Assembly (NCBI GenBank): GCA_016717145.1
Contig: JADKGD010000015.1
Coordinates: 1 to 64,000, forward strand
From: Saprospiraceae bacterium
GTDB taxonomy: Bacteria > Bacteroidota > Bacteroidia > Chitinophagales > Saprospiraceae
Length of the DNA: 64,000 bases
Direction of reading: 5' to 3'
Position numbers and translations under genes: made by a program
In this document: positions 1 to 8,927 of the stretch, piece after piece
How positions within the stretch are numbered: the stretch's first letter is position 1
Layout: every line of letters begins with the position of its first letter
The notes under the pieces: generated by a model
What the model was told of the DNA's origin: nothing
The model's input: the letters and a program-made list of their open reading frames with translations, nothing else
Database searches by the model: none

Positions 1-73
1 TTTTTTATATTTTTTGTTTTGATGACATATATTGTAAATGCTCAAATTATATATCTTCAAATAGCAATATTTA

Positions 74-105
74 TTTGACTTACATCAATCAATAGTCTAA
101 CTTTG
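74..105 (+). promoter_or_regulatory. Candidate Bacteroidota-type promoter for the fibre-like secreted protein
   Basis: TTTG at 74-77 and TAACTTTG at 98-105 match the Bacteroidota -33 and -7 (TAnnTTTG) elements with a 20-nt spacer. Transcription would start near 112, giving a leader of about 100 nt before the chosen start at 213. Assigned by motif only. Confidence 0.5.
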
Positions 106-212
106 TAGCTGTATATCATGGCAATTGGCTGAATGCAGTATTGAATATTGGGCAAACGGTATTTAAAAAAATTGCGGTATATAGATTTTTCAAAAACATT
201 AAATTTCCGGAT

Positions 213-2021
213 ATGAAAAATTTCATCGTTTTCGCAATTAGTATGATATGCCACCTTACTCTGTCCAGTCAGAATGTGGGCATCAACAATACTGACCCTC
301 AGGTATCTTTGGATATAAGTGGCGCATTGGCGCATAGGAGCCTGGTTGTACAACCCTTTTTGAATAATGTAAATGTACCGCCAAATGTCACATTTCTTGT
401 AATAGAAAATACAGGTGGATATTCCGGAGATATTAACATAGTTGATGCCGAAAACCGGGTAGATGGACGACGATTGCTTATAAGTAATAATACTGGATAT
501 AATGCCACATTTAATGGTTCCACTCTAGTACCAAACGAGACCAAAGAGTTTGTATGTAAAGCACCACTAGGAGGATGGAAAATTATCACTGATAGCTCTA
601 CAGACAATATCTCATGGTCACTGACAGGTAATGCCGGTACCAATCCAGCTTCAAATTTTATTGGGACAAATGACAACAATCCATTGTCATTCAGAACAAA
701 TCAGGTGGAAAGAATGGACTTGACAAGGGATGTTATGAAAACGAAACTTTCTTTAAAAACGACCGATATTTTTGATACACTACAATTGGCATTTACCAAC
801 AGAAATAGTATGAATGAAGGAATAGATTTTCATATGGCATCTCAATTGACTAATCAAATTCCGGGTTTGACGTTTTCCTCAAAGTCAAGTTTGAATCTGT
901 TTAATACAAAAAATATATTGACCATGACACCTTTTGGTGACGTAGGAGTGGCAACGAATACGCCTGGATCCAAGTTTCAGGTAAACCATCGGGCGGCTTC
1001 ATATTATCCTAGTATTTCGATTGTAGACTCTTCTACCACAGAAACGTCGGGTGGTATTTTGCAATTCAGAAACGTAGACAACACCAATAATTTTAATATT
1101 GAATCACTCCTGGGAAACAGCCCTTCAAAAACATATTTAAATTTTAGTTCTGAAGGCTTTTATCTGATGAGGCTTACAGGTAGCGGCAATCTTGGCATTG
1201 GCATTTTGGATCCTACATCAAAACTGGATGTAAATGGGGATGTTGGAATTAGAAACAGTAATAAACTGGAATTTGGGAAAGGCATTCTTGGCAAAGAAGC
1301 CAATGCCGGGACTATTGGTTATAAAAGATTTTCTGATGCGTTGGATATCATAGGCGCTGGCAATAATACAGATCTAACAGACCGGAAAGTAAAGATTTGG
1401 GCCGAAGGTGGCAGTACCCTTACCGGCAAACTTGATATATTAGGTGACGTTAATACAACAGGTAAAATAAAAGTCAATGGAAATGCAGGTACTAGTGGTC
1501 AGGTACTCACGTCAAATGGTCCTTCATCTTCACCATCATGGCAAAGCCCCGCAACCACTACCCCGGTACGGTTTGCAGCTACTTTTTTGAACTCAGTGGC
1601 GCCATATAATGACATTATTTATACAACCAGCTATAATACATCACCGTCTGATGTTACCATTGGTACCAGCATTATTACAATCAACAAAACGGGATTATAC
1701 CGTTTGAGTGGATCTCTTAATTCCGTACTAAATTTCACTGGTGGCGTTCCGTACACCGTATATTTTGGAGCTACAATTTACGCTGATGGAATTCCTTATT
1801 TGTTGGCACAAGATAACCCGCCATTACATCCACTTTTATTGGACTTTCCGGTGATAGAAAGATATTTAAATACTTATCAATATAGTTATGATATTTATTT
1901 GACAGCACCCGCCACGATAAATTTAGTTATTGATCAGAGTTTTTATTCTGGCACGTCAGGTGCAACTTTTATGTCACGCGAAAAATCCGGTGTAGTACTA
2001 GGATATCTCATAAGTGAATAA
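213..2021 (+). CDS. Secreted fibre-like protein of unknown function
   Basis: Predicted exported protein of 602 residues. An in-frame start exists at 141, but the ATG at 213 begins a clear signal peptide (MKNFIVFAISMICHLTLSSQ), so I use 213. After the signal comes the VGINNTDP-type motif typical of Bacteroidota fibre or tail-like surface proteins, followed by Asn/Gly/Ser-rich sequence with repeated LGIGILDP- and KLDVNGDV-like motifs. Residues around GTSGQVLTSNGPSSSPSW resemble a collar before a C-terminal beta-rich domain of about 150 residues, possibly C1q/TNF-like; this last point is inference. No T9SS sorting domain is evident. It has its own candidate promoter and no close same-strand partner. 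Function unknown; a surface or extracellular fibre is the best guess. Confidence 0.75.
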   Translation: MKNFIVFAISMICHLTLSSQNVGINNTDPQVSLDISGALAHRSLVVQPFLNNVNVPPNVTFLVIENTGGYSGDINIVDAENRVDGRRLLISNNTGYNATFNGSTLVPNETKEFVCKAPLGGWKIITDSSTDNISWSLTGNAGTNPASNFIGTNDNNPLSFRTNQVERMDLTRDVMKTKLSLKTTDIFDTLQLAFTNRNSMNEGIDFHMASQLTNQIPGLTFSSKSSLNLFNTKNILTMTPFGDVGVATNTPGSKFQVNHRAASYYPSISIVDSSTTETSGGILQFRNVDNTNNFNIESLLGNSPSKTYLNFSSEGFYLMRLTGSGNLGIGILDPTSKLDVNGDVGIRNSNKLEFGKGILGKEANAGTIGYKRFSDALDIIGAGNNTDLTDRKVKIWAEGGSTLTGKLDILGDVNTTGKIKVNGNAGTSGQVLTSNGPSSSPSWQSPATTTPVRFAATFLNSVAPYNDIIYTTSYNTSPSDVTIGTSIITINKTGLYRLSGSLNSVLNFTGGVPYTVYFGATIYADGIPYLLAQDNPPLHPLLLDFPVIERYLNTYQYSYDIYLTAPATINLVIDQSFYSGTSGATFMSREKSGVVLGYLISE

Positions 2022-2197
2022 ATATTTAGAATTTTCTCAAGTCGCAGGTCGAATTTCTCATTGTCTGAACTGTGATTTATTTGATTTTTCATCATTCGTA
2101 TTTCGTCATTCCTTGCTCGTAGTTCGATTCTATCGTAATTTTCGTCATTCGTTCCGCCACAGGCAGATCATTCGTAATTCGTCAAGATCTCAATTCA

Positions 2198-2230
2198 TCA
2201 TTCGTACTTCGTCATTCGTACTTCGTCATT
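2198..2230. repeat. 14-bp tandem repeat, two and a third copies
   Basis: TCATTCGTACTTCG at 2198-2211 is repeated exactly at 2212-2225 and begins again at 2226-2230, where it runs into the 57-bp repeat. Confidence 0.8.
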
Positions 2231-2282
2231 ATTCCCCATTCGCTCAGCGGTCTTCGCTGCGCTCAGCTCACAGGTCGAATGG
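2226..2282. repeat. 57-bp direct repeat, left copy
   Basis: Identical base for base to 3589-3645. It carries an internal hairpin CAGCG-GTCTT-CGCTG (2245-2259), and CCATTCG / CGAATGG form outer inverted arms, so it resembles a palindromic extragenic repeat. It is clearly GC-richer than the surrounding DNA. The two copies bracket the decayed AAA ATPase gene. Confidence 0.85.
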
Positions 2283-2436
2283 TATATTGTCTGAACTGTG
2301 ATTTTTATGGTTTTTGTGATTTTCCATTTTGCATTTCTATATATAAAAACAATATAATCTCATAATTATATGTAAATAATACATTATAATCTCATTTTTT
2401 CATAAAATATTGTATATTTTCTTTTTAAAAACAAAA

Positions 2437-3570
2437 ATGTTTGAATTAGAAAGAGATTTAAAAAACAATTTATTAGAAAAGTGGAATTCTGGTAAAATAT
2501 TGATACTCATTGGTGTTAGACCAGTGGGCAAAACTACTTTAATCCGCAAACTTTGTGAAGTAGGAGGCAACTATCTTTTTATAAATGGAGATGATGCCGA
2601 GGACAGAATATTGCTTGAAAATGCAGGTGAAAACAAGCTGCGAAATATGATAGGCAACTACAGTACTGTTTTTTTTTGACGAAGCACAGAGAATACCCAA
2701 CATTGGATTAATCTTAAAAATTATTCATGATCAAATAAAAGAAGTTCGGGTAGTGGTAAGTGGATCTTCTGCACTTGAAATAGCTAGTGAAATAAATGAA
2801 CCATTGACAGGAAGAAAATGGGAATTTAATTTATTTCCTTTCACTTGGAGCGAATTAAAAAATCACTTTGGTTATTCGAAAAATATAAAAAACATTCCAC
2901 AGTATTTAATTTATGGAACATATCCGTAAGTGATTACAATGCACACTGAAGCAGAAAATACCTTGAAGCAAATTGCCGGAAGTTATTTGTATAAAGATTT
3001 TCTGCAATACCAAGGCATCAGAAAACCAGAAGTATTGGATAAATTATTACTTGCCTTAGCCCTGCAATTGGGTAGCCAAGTAAATTACAATGAGATTGCA
3101 CTAAATGTTGGTGTAAACAGAGCAACTGTAGAACAATATATTTCATTATTAGAAAAAGCTTTTGTGGTTTTAGATTGGCCCCTTTGGCTAGAAATGTAAG
3201 AAATGAAATCAATACACCTCGCAAAATTTACTTTTACGACAATGGCATTCGCAATACCATTATTGGTAATTTTAAATCGGTGGAATTCAGGCAAGATGTA
3301 GGTGCTTTGTGGGAAAATTTTATGATTTCAGAAAGAGTGAAAAAATTAAATTACGATAAATGGCACGGCAGAACTTATTTCTGGAGAACATACCAACAAC
3401 AAGAAATAGATTGGATAGAAGAAATAGATGGTCAATTTCCAGCTATTGAATTCAAATGGAATGACAAGCAAAAAAATAAAAAATTTCCATCTACTTTTAC
3501 AGATAATTATCCAATTAAAAAAAAATTGGTAGTTTCTCCAAGCAATTGCGATGAATTTTTAGCATTATAA
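2437..3570 (+). pseudogene. Decayed AAA+ ATPase with DUF4143 domain
   Basis: The reconstructed product of about 377 residues is an AAA_14/DUF4143 ATPase, a family common in bacteria and of poorly defined role. The N-terminal piece carries a Walker A motif (GVRPVGKTTL). The Walker B region (FFDEAQ) appears only after a frame change at the nine-T run 2669-2677, which has one T too many. A second lesion is an in-frame TAA at 2927-2929 inside the conserved YGTYP-E-V motif, where GAA would restore sense. A third is a missing base in the T run near 3165-3172; restoring it gives FVVFRLAPLARN, the usual DUF4143 motif, and then the PD-(D/E)XK-like C-terminal region. The nonsense codon argues for true decay, although the two homopolymer breaks alone could be sequencing errors. 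The gene lies between two identical 57-bp repeats. Confidence 0.85.
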
Positions 3571-3588
3571 ATATGCTGGCAAAAGGAA

Positions 3589-3645
3589 TCATTATTCCCC
3601 ATTCGCTCAGCGGTCTTCGCTGCGCTCAGCTCACAGGTCGAATGG
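3589..3645. repeat. 57-bp direct repeat, right copy
   Basis: Exact copy of 2226-2282, offset by 1363 bp. It ends 9 bp before the stop codon of the leftward lipoprotein gene, so it could also act as a 3' hairpin for that transcript. Confidence 0.85.
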
Positions 3646-3654
3646 GTTTCTCAA

Positions 3655-4215
3655 TTATTTCAAATGTACAGGTAAACTATCTGCCACTATCTTTGGCTCA
3701 ATGCCCCACAATGCTGTCACATTAACAATTTTCCAGCCATCAATTTCTTTCTCCATGATGCGAGATTCGCCACTCACACGGTAATATTTTTTATCTTTAT
3801 CTGCATTGTATTGTTTCCATGAGAGATAGGCCAAACTATCAGAGTAGAAATGTGTGTCAATTTTACTTCGTTTGTAATCAGGATGAACTACATTTTTCCC
3901 ATTTTTATAATACTTCTCTATCCATTCTGATCCTTGTTTATTGATGGCATCCCAACCATTAGCAATATTGGCAGTGCCATCATCATTATTCCATGCTTGT
4001 GAGGCATAATCCTTTTTTGACCACGAAGAGCGCCACCCATCGACATTTCCATCAAAAAACATGTTGGTTTCATTGTCGATAACTTTCATGATTGTTTCAA
4101 GTTCTGCGGCTTCATTAAATGCTACTAATTCAGATTTTCTATCAGTGGGTTTTTGCTGTTGATAACAGCTGGACAAAAAAATTGTCGCCATGATTAGTAA
4201 AAGATTCTGTATCAT
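3655..4215 (-). CDS. NTF2/SnoaL-like lipoprotein
   Basis: Predicted lipoprotein of 186 residues. The N-terminus MIQNLLLIMATIFLSSC contains a lipobox (LSSC), so it should be lipidated at that Cys. The rest has the look of a SnoaL/DUF4440-type NTF2 fold: an N-terminal helix region (AELETIMKVIDNET), a Trp-rich strand (WRSSWSKKDY), and a C-terminal strand pattern ending WKIVNVTALWG. Such domains bind small ligands or are catalytically silent; no substrate can be named. It follows the T9SS propeller gene by 41 nt on the same strand, so it is probably the last gene of the LytTR-led operon. Confidence 0.7.
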   Translation of the reverse strand: MIQNLLLIMATIFLSSCYQQQKPTDRKSELVAFNEAAELETIMKVIDNETNMFFDGNVDGWRSSWSKKDYASQAWNNDDGTANIANGWDAINKQGSEWIEKYYKNGKNVVHPDYKRSKIDTHFYSDSLAYLSWKQYNADKDKKYYRVSGESRIMEKEIDGWKIVNVTALWGIEPKIVADSLPVHLK

Positions 4216-4256
4216 TTTATTATCATTGTTTTGATTAAAAAAATATTTATTTATGG

Positions 4257-5648
4257 CTATTGTCTTATAAATTTATGTATTGATGCGCCATTTTTGTTTG
4301 CAATGCTAAGGATGTATGCTCCAACCGGTAAATCAGATACATTGATAGACGATTGGAATGATGCCCCTTGTGTCATCACTTGTTTGTATAATAAGCTGCC
4401 ATTGACATCATTGATTAATATCCAATAATCATTGGATTTTTCGGATGTTACTTTTATATGTAATACATCCGATGCTGGATTAGGATAAACACTGACTTCA
4501 GCATCTAAAATATGTTGACTCAACAAACCAGAAAGTGGAGAACCATTGTATTTAAACACTCTGTTAGATGGTAGTTCAAATGACTGTGGAATTTCGCAGG
4601 CATAACCGGTAAAAGCATTGCTGAATTCAACAAAGCCGTACTGATTTCCTTCATTACTTGCTACCGTATTCCAGGTTTGTCCACCATTTGTGCTTGCTAC
4701 AGTTTGGAAAGAAGCTGCGATACCAAAAATTCCCGCATTTAAAATAAGAGCATTTGTGCCTGGAATTACACTGAAGCCAGAAATATAACCGAGGTTTTCA
4801 ATCGGTGTAATTTTTTTCCATGTTGATGAATTCAACTGCTTTACAAATATTTGAAATGTGTTGGCATCAAAATCTGAATAGCTGGCATATAGATTTAAAT
4901 TTTCATCACAGACCAATCCTAAATTCCCGGGAATATTTTCAGGTGCGGAAATTTCTTGCCAGTTTTGACCTTTATCAGAAGAGTGAAATATCCTCCCCAA
5001 ACTAGTTTTTGTCCAAATACTATTTTTATACGTAGTGAATTCTCCACTTACGCCATATTCCTGGACATCTATTGATTTGAAGGAATGAATAGTATCATTT
5101 TTTACCCATGATTCGCCTCCGTCAGAAGTAGTAACCACTTGAAAAAAACCATTGTCACCAGGGTCGCCAAGACCAATACCATTCAAACCATCATAAAAAT
5201 GCACCCAATTCAGAAAATAATCTACGCCCCCATTATTGGTTTTCCATGTTTGTCCACCATCCGTAGTCCTGAAAAGTTGCGGGCCCAAAACAATATTATA
5301 ATAAACAACGAATGCTCGTTCTGCACTTATCCCAACTACATCACAAATATATCCTTCCTGTTCAACCTGAGCTTTAAACGGTATTGATTCCCATTGTTCA
5401 CCACCGTTTATTGTTTTTTGACAAGTATTTTCGGAATTAGTAAACGTATAGCCTCCCGAAGTGCCAGGTCCAATACTATACCCAAAAGTCCACGCCACAT
5501 TATCATCAACAGGTCTTACCCTCCAGCCTTGTGATGGCACAGGAAATGATATATCCTTGGCATCCCATATTTGGGCTGATAAGTTCATAGCTAAAAACGT
5601 TAAAATAATTAGATTGATCTTTTTAAATGTTTGTTGGGTTGCGTTCAT
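4257..5648 (-). CDS. Secreted BNR/YCF48-like propeller protein with T9SS type A sorting domain
   Basis: 463 residues. A signal peptide (ending NLSAQ) is followed by repeated Asp-box/BNR motifs of the form TTDGGQTW, TSDGGESW, SSDKGQNW and STNGGQTW, typical of a sortilin/YCF48-like beta-propeller. The C-terminus has VYPNPASDVLHIKV and ends HKFIRQ, a T9SS type A sorting signal, so the protein should cross the outer membrane through the type IX system and be anchored or released. It starts 13 nt after the stop of the Kelch/S74 fibre gene and is probably co-transcribed with it. Ligand unknown. Confidence 0.85.
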   Translation of the reverse strand: MNATQQTFKKINLIILTFLAMNLSAQIWDAKDISFPVPSQGWRVRPVDDNVAWTFGYSIGPGTSGGYTFTNSENTCQKTINGGEQWESIPFKAQVEQEGYICDVVGISAERAFVVYYNIVLGPQLFRTTDGGQTWKTNNGGVDYFLNWVHFYDGLNGIGLGDPGDNGFFQVVTTSDGGESWVKNDTIHSFKSIDVQEYGVSGEFTTYKNSIWTKTSLGRIFHSSDKGQNWQEISAPENIPGNLGLVCDENLNLYASYSDFDANTFQIFVKQLNSSTWKKITPIENLGYISGFSVIPGTNALILNAGIFGIAASFQTVASTNGGQTWNTVASNEGNQYGFVEFSNAFTGYACEIPQSFELPSNRVFKYNGSPLSGLLSQHILDAEVSVYPNPASDVLHIKVTSEKSNDYWILINDVNGSLLYKQVMTQGASFQSSINVSDLPVGAYILSIANKNGASIHKFIRQ

Positions 5649-5661
5649 GATTATAATGTTT

Positions 5662-8195
5662 TTAATTACTATTTTTAGTTAATGTTTGGTTTGAATGAAG
5701 TTGTTTTATGTTTTTAATGTCTGATAACATTCCGGCAAGCGTTGTTTTAAATGCTTCATTTTGTATTCTTAACGCTTCATTTTGTACAGCCAATTCTTTC
5801 ACTGCATTGATGAGCATGTAAGTCATGGCTGAGTTGTCAAGTTGGAGATATGGAGTGCCATCGGGGGCCAGTTTTGTAGAATTGCTTATCATATAAGGCG
5901 CTACTTTTTGTATTTCCTGTGCTATGACACCGATGTGTTTTTGTGTGGTGTCACATTCTGACTCCTTTTTGTATTTGTACCAAACCGGATGTATTTTAAG
6001 AACTTCCAGGAGGCCATCATGATAGTCCGAAATATCCTCTTTTAATCTTTTATCTGAAGTATTAACCCAAGCGGTAGATCCATCGTTTTTATATGCGCTT
6101 CCATAAACATTAAGTTTTTGGGATCCGCTAGTGCCAGGCCCAACATGAAGGTCACCTCCCAATCTTTGAATGTTAAGATCAGCAGCTGTACTACTACCAG
6201 ATTTTGCCTGTATGTCATTTGGGTCCATAACCAGGTTGGCATTCGTGCTGGAAGTATATCCAAGGGTGAGGTGACCAGTGGAAGCATCATTTAACACAAG
6301 AGATGTGCCACCTGTCACCTGCAGTTTGTTTACAGGTAGTGCTGTCGAACCAACAGCCAGGCTACTTCCTGTTACTAAGTCCTCTTTTACAGTTACTAAG
6401 CCATCTTTTCTTACCACCAATGCATTACTTCTGGTGAAACTGCCATCACCGTTGCCAACAATAAAAAGCGGTGTAGTGGCGCTTATACTGGTTTGTCTTG
6501 TCAATAAACTATCGTTATATATGCCACAGACAAATGAAGAATAACCGTTGGAATAGCTAAGATATCCAGTGGTCGCTGAATAAGCGCCGTTTGAAGCCCC
6601 ACGATTCATTGCAGTGGAATTAATCCCATTTGCAACCCCCAAATTCATGGCTGAACAATTTTGGCCCATTGATTGCCCTTCATTCATTGTTATGGAATTT
6701 TCTCCAATGGATTGACCGTTGTTTATTGCGGTAGAACTTAATCCAATTGCATGTGCATCATTCAAAGCTGTAGAGTTTGTACCACTTGCTTCACCTGAAT
6801 TAAATGATGCAGAACTAAGGCCAGTTGATAATGAATTTTTCATGTTCACTGTTCCGTCTACCGCTAAATCTCCCCTAACTGTCGTTTGCACATTTTGAAC
6901 TGTTGTATAAAGATTAATTCGACTACTTGTCCAGTCGTGACCTTTATATATTACCGCATCTGATGGTATATTTTCAACGTATTCCTTTCCAGGTTCATTT
7001 TCTGAGTTATAAACCCAATTATCATTTAATAAAGGTAAGTAAGACTGCTCTGAACCAGCAATTATATACCCTTTTGTACCTAAAGAGCAACTGCAAGAAG
7101 CAGATCTATCGTTACCCCCGACATTTGCTTTTTGTGTCCAGACATTCGTTGTAGAATTGTATTCCCAAAATTCATTTCTGGGACTTCCATTTCCTGACCC
7201 AATGTAACCCTTTGTTCCCAATGAAAATCCAGCAGCAAATGCCCTTGCATCTCCGCCAAAATCAGCTTTCTGAGTCCACGACCCAAGTCCGCTACCAGCA
7301 GGTGTAAATTCCCAAAAATCCCTGTACTGACTGGTGCTAAAACCTGTGCCTAAATAACCTTTTGTTCCAATAGAAAACCAACCGCATGCTCTCTTGATGC
7401 TCCTCCAAAATTTGCCTTCTGTATCCAGATATTTAAACTGGGATCATATTCCCAAAAGTCATTTTTATCCCCAACGACATCATCTTCACCTGTGCCAATA
7501 TATCCCTTTAGCCCAATTGAAAAACCAACTGCGCCACTCCTTGCTGTACCACCAAAATCCAATTTCTGTGTCCAAATGTTTGTTACAGGATCGTACTCCC
7601 AAAAATCTTTTTTGAGCAAAGTACCGGAATATCCAGTCCCTACATAACCTTTTCCTCCAATAGAGAAAGCAATCGCTTTAGCTCTAAATCCACCACCAAA
7701 ATCGGCTTTGCGGGTCCATACATTAGTTTCAGTATCGTATTCCCAAAAATCCTTTCTTAAAGTAGTGTCACTTACTGTCCTTTTTCCTAAACCCATATAT
7801 ATTTTTGTACCAATTGAAAAACAAGAGGTATAGTATCTTTCACCACCAGGAAAATCGGCTCTTGGCCTCCAATTATTAGCAGGTAAGCTTGTTTCTCTAT
7901 TGAGCTTCATATCACAATTCTTAGCCCACTTACTTCCATCATAGGTGTCCTCACATCGGTCATCAGTGTTAAATATTTTAAGACCTTGAGTGGGAGATGG
8001 AATGAGATCTCGCTGAACTGTTGTCATACGGGGCAAAAGGAAGCCTTTACTTGTTGAACTCAAATCTAAAATAGCGGAGTTCTCCGGTAAAGTAGTGCCT
8101 ATACCTACAGATTGGGCCAATGATAAAAATTCACAAAATATTAATGTCAGCATTAATACAATCCTGCAAGATAATTTTCGAATAATGGTTTTCAT
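5662..8195 (-). CDS. Kelch-repeat / YadA-like stalk / S74 chaperone surface fibre (one apparent frameshift)
   Basis: A single gene of about 844 residues, interrupted by one missing T in the coding-strand T run at 7374-7377. Restoring it turns VGFLLEQK into VGFSIGTKGYLGTG and rejoins the two open segments (8195-7350 and about 7370-5662). Order of parts: signal peptide (ending FLSLAQ); VGIGTTLPE motif; six Kelch-like units of the form W-Q-K-x-D-F-G-G ... F-S-I-G-x-K-G-Y-x-G-T-G; at least five 13-residue units like NSTAMNRGASNGA, resembling a YadA-type left-handed roll; and a C-terminal Peptidase_S74 intramolecular chaperone with the Ser/Lys dyad motif SDKRLK and GVIAQEIQ, ending in a short coiled coil. 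In known S74 proteins this domain trimerises the fibre and cleaves itself off. The start overlaps the LytTR stop by ATGA, implying translational coupling. Confidence 0.8.
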
Positions 8196-8641
8196 AGGTT
8201 GATTTCTTTTATGATGGTGTAATTGGGTAATACTGAGGCATTGATATTGTGGCGGTTTCTTGATAATTTAGCCATAGACCCATTCGTCATTTGTACTTTG
8301 TGCTCTTTATTATGGATCGATAAAATATGCCGCCTATTGATCAGATAACTGGCATGGACGCGCACAAAGTCATCAGATGTAAGGATTGATTCCCAGTGCT
8401 TTAAGGTCCTGGAAGTAAGGATTTTTTCTCCGGATTCCAATAGAATTTCAGCATAATTGCTACAGGCTACAATCATAATGATGGTATCAAAGGCAATGAT
8501 TCGTTTTGTACCTTTATAGGGAAGGACAATGGTATTGAAATGATGACAAAGTTTTGATTTTAAATATTTGATTTCAGAATCAAGACGTGCCACCTTTTCC
8601 TCGATGGGTACCTGTTGATTTATAAGATAATTGGAATTCAT
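8192..8641 (-). CDS. LytTR-family DNA-binding regulator without receiver domain
   Basis: 149 residues. A short N-terminal coiled coil (IEEKVARLDSEIKYLKSKL) precedes a LytTR DNA-binding domain covering roughly residues 40-140, with the family patterns IIMIVACSNYAEI, ILTSRTLKHWE and VRVHASYLINRRHI. There is no response-regulator receiver domain, so activity must be set by abundance, a partner protein or the coiled coil. Its stop overlaps the start of the surface-fibre gene by 4 nt (ATGA), making it the first gene of a four-gene leftward operon. A paralogue of the same length lies at 16503-16952 next to another large surface protein. Targets are not known; the adjacent fibre gene is the obvious candidate. 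Confidence 0.85.
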   Translation of the reverse strand: MNSNYLINQQVPIEEKVARLDSEIKYLKSKLCHHFNTIVLPYKGTKRIIAFDTIIMIVACSNYAEILLESGEKILTSRTLKHWESILTSDDFVRVHASYLINRRHILSIHNKEHKVQMTNGSMAKLSRNRHNINASVLPNYTIIKEINL

Positions 8642-8820
8642 ATTATCATATATATTTTAAATGAAAGAAATTTGAGCCTTGTGCCTCGACCATATTTACA
8701 CCTAATTAAAGTCATGATAACCTTCTGCATTGTTACCGTATGAGCTAATAAGTTGCGATTTCTTTTAGTTAGGGCATCCAGCCCTTTGTATTCCAACGAT
8801 TTTAGAATAATATCGTACCG

Positions 8821-8851
8821 CAAAGATATGCGATCCGAATTGTGTCCACAA
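8821..8851 (-). promoter_or_regulatory. Candidate promoter of the LytTR/fibre operon
   Basis: On the minus strand TATCTTTG (8821-8828) fits the TAnnTTTG -7 box, and a TTG (8849-8851) lies 20 nt upstream as the -33 element. That TTG falls inside the left arm of the dyad at 8846-8865. The response-regulator promoter at 21507-21538 has the same arrangement. The 180-nt leader before the start at 8641 is long. Confidence 0.5.
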
Positions 8852-8865
8852 TAGTTCATTTGTGG
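8846..8865. promoter_or_regulatory. Candidate operator, site 1 (perfect dyad)
   Basis: CCACAA-TAGTTCAT-TTGTGG: 6-bp perfect inverted arms around an 8-bp spacer. The 20-mer ACAATAGTTCATTTGTGGTA (8848-8867) recurs exactly at 21535-21554 and in part at 17558-17575. It lies between the divergent LytTR operon and 7TM kinase gene and is followed directly by TATATTTG (8866-8873), a possible -7 box for the kinase. Proposed regulator: the NarL-type response regulator at 20849-21493 (inference). Confidence 0.5.
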
Positions 8866-8927
8866 TATATTTGAGGGTGAATTTTCTAAATATGATTCCA
8901 GCTAAGATGTAATTTTACATTTTAAGT

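Larger units (their letters stand above)
2022..2436. other. Gene-free stretch of short repeats
   Basis: The stretch is dense with variants of ATTCGTCATTCGTACTTCG and related pieces. A 34-bp near-repeat beginning CAGGTCGAAT and ending TTGTCTGAACTGTGATTT occurs at 2045-2078 and 2271-2304, differing only in a 6-nt centre. A reading frame crosses the region, but its composition is purely that of the repeats, so I do not call it coding. The last 150 bases are AT-rich and lead into the ATPase pseudogene. Confidence 0.7.

Noticed and set aside
2108..2118. GTTCGATTC-like tRNA T-arm sequence
   Set aside because: No acceptor stem, anticodon arm or CCA pairing can be folded around it; it is part of the repeat patch.
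2014..2301. 95-codon open frame
   Set aside because: It is made entirely of short direct repeats and hairpins (ATTCGTACTTCG type), has no known motif, and overlaps the previous stop.
3018..3294. Minus-strand open frames opposite the AAA ATPase
   Set aside because: Shadows of the broken plus-strand gene, which shows clear family motifs in the other strand.
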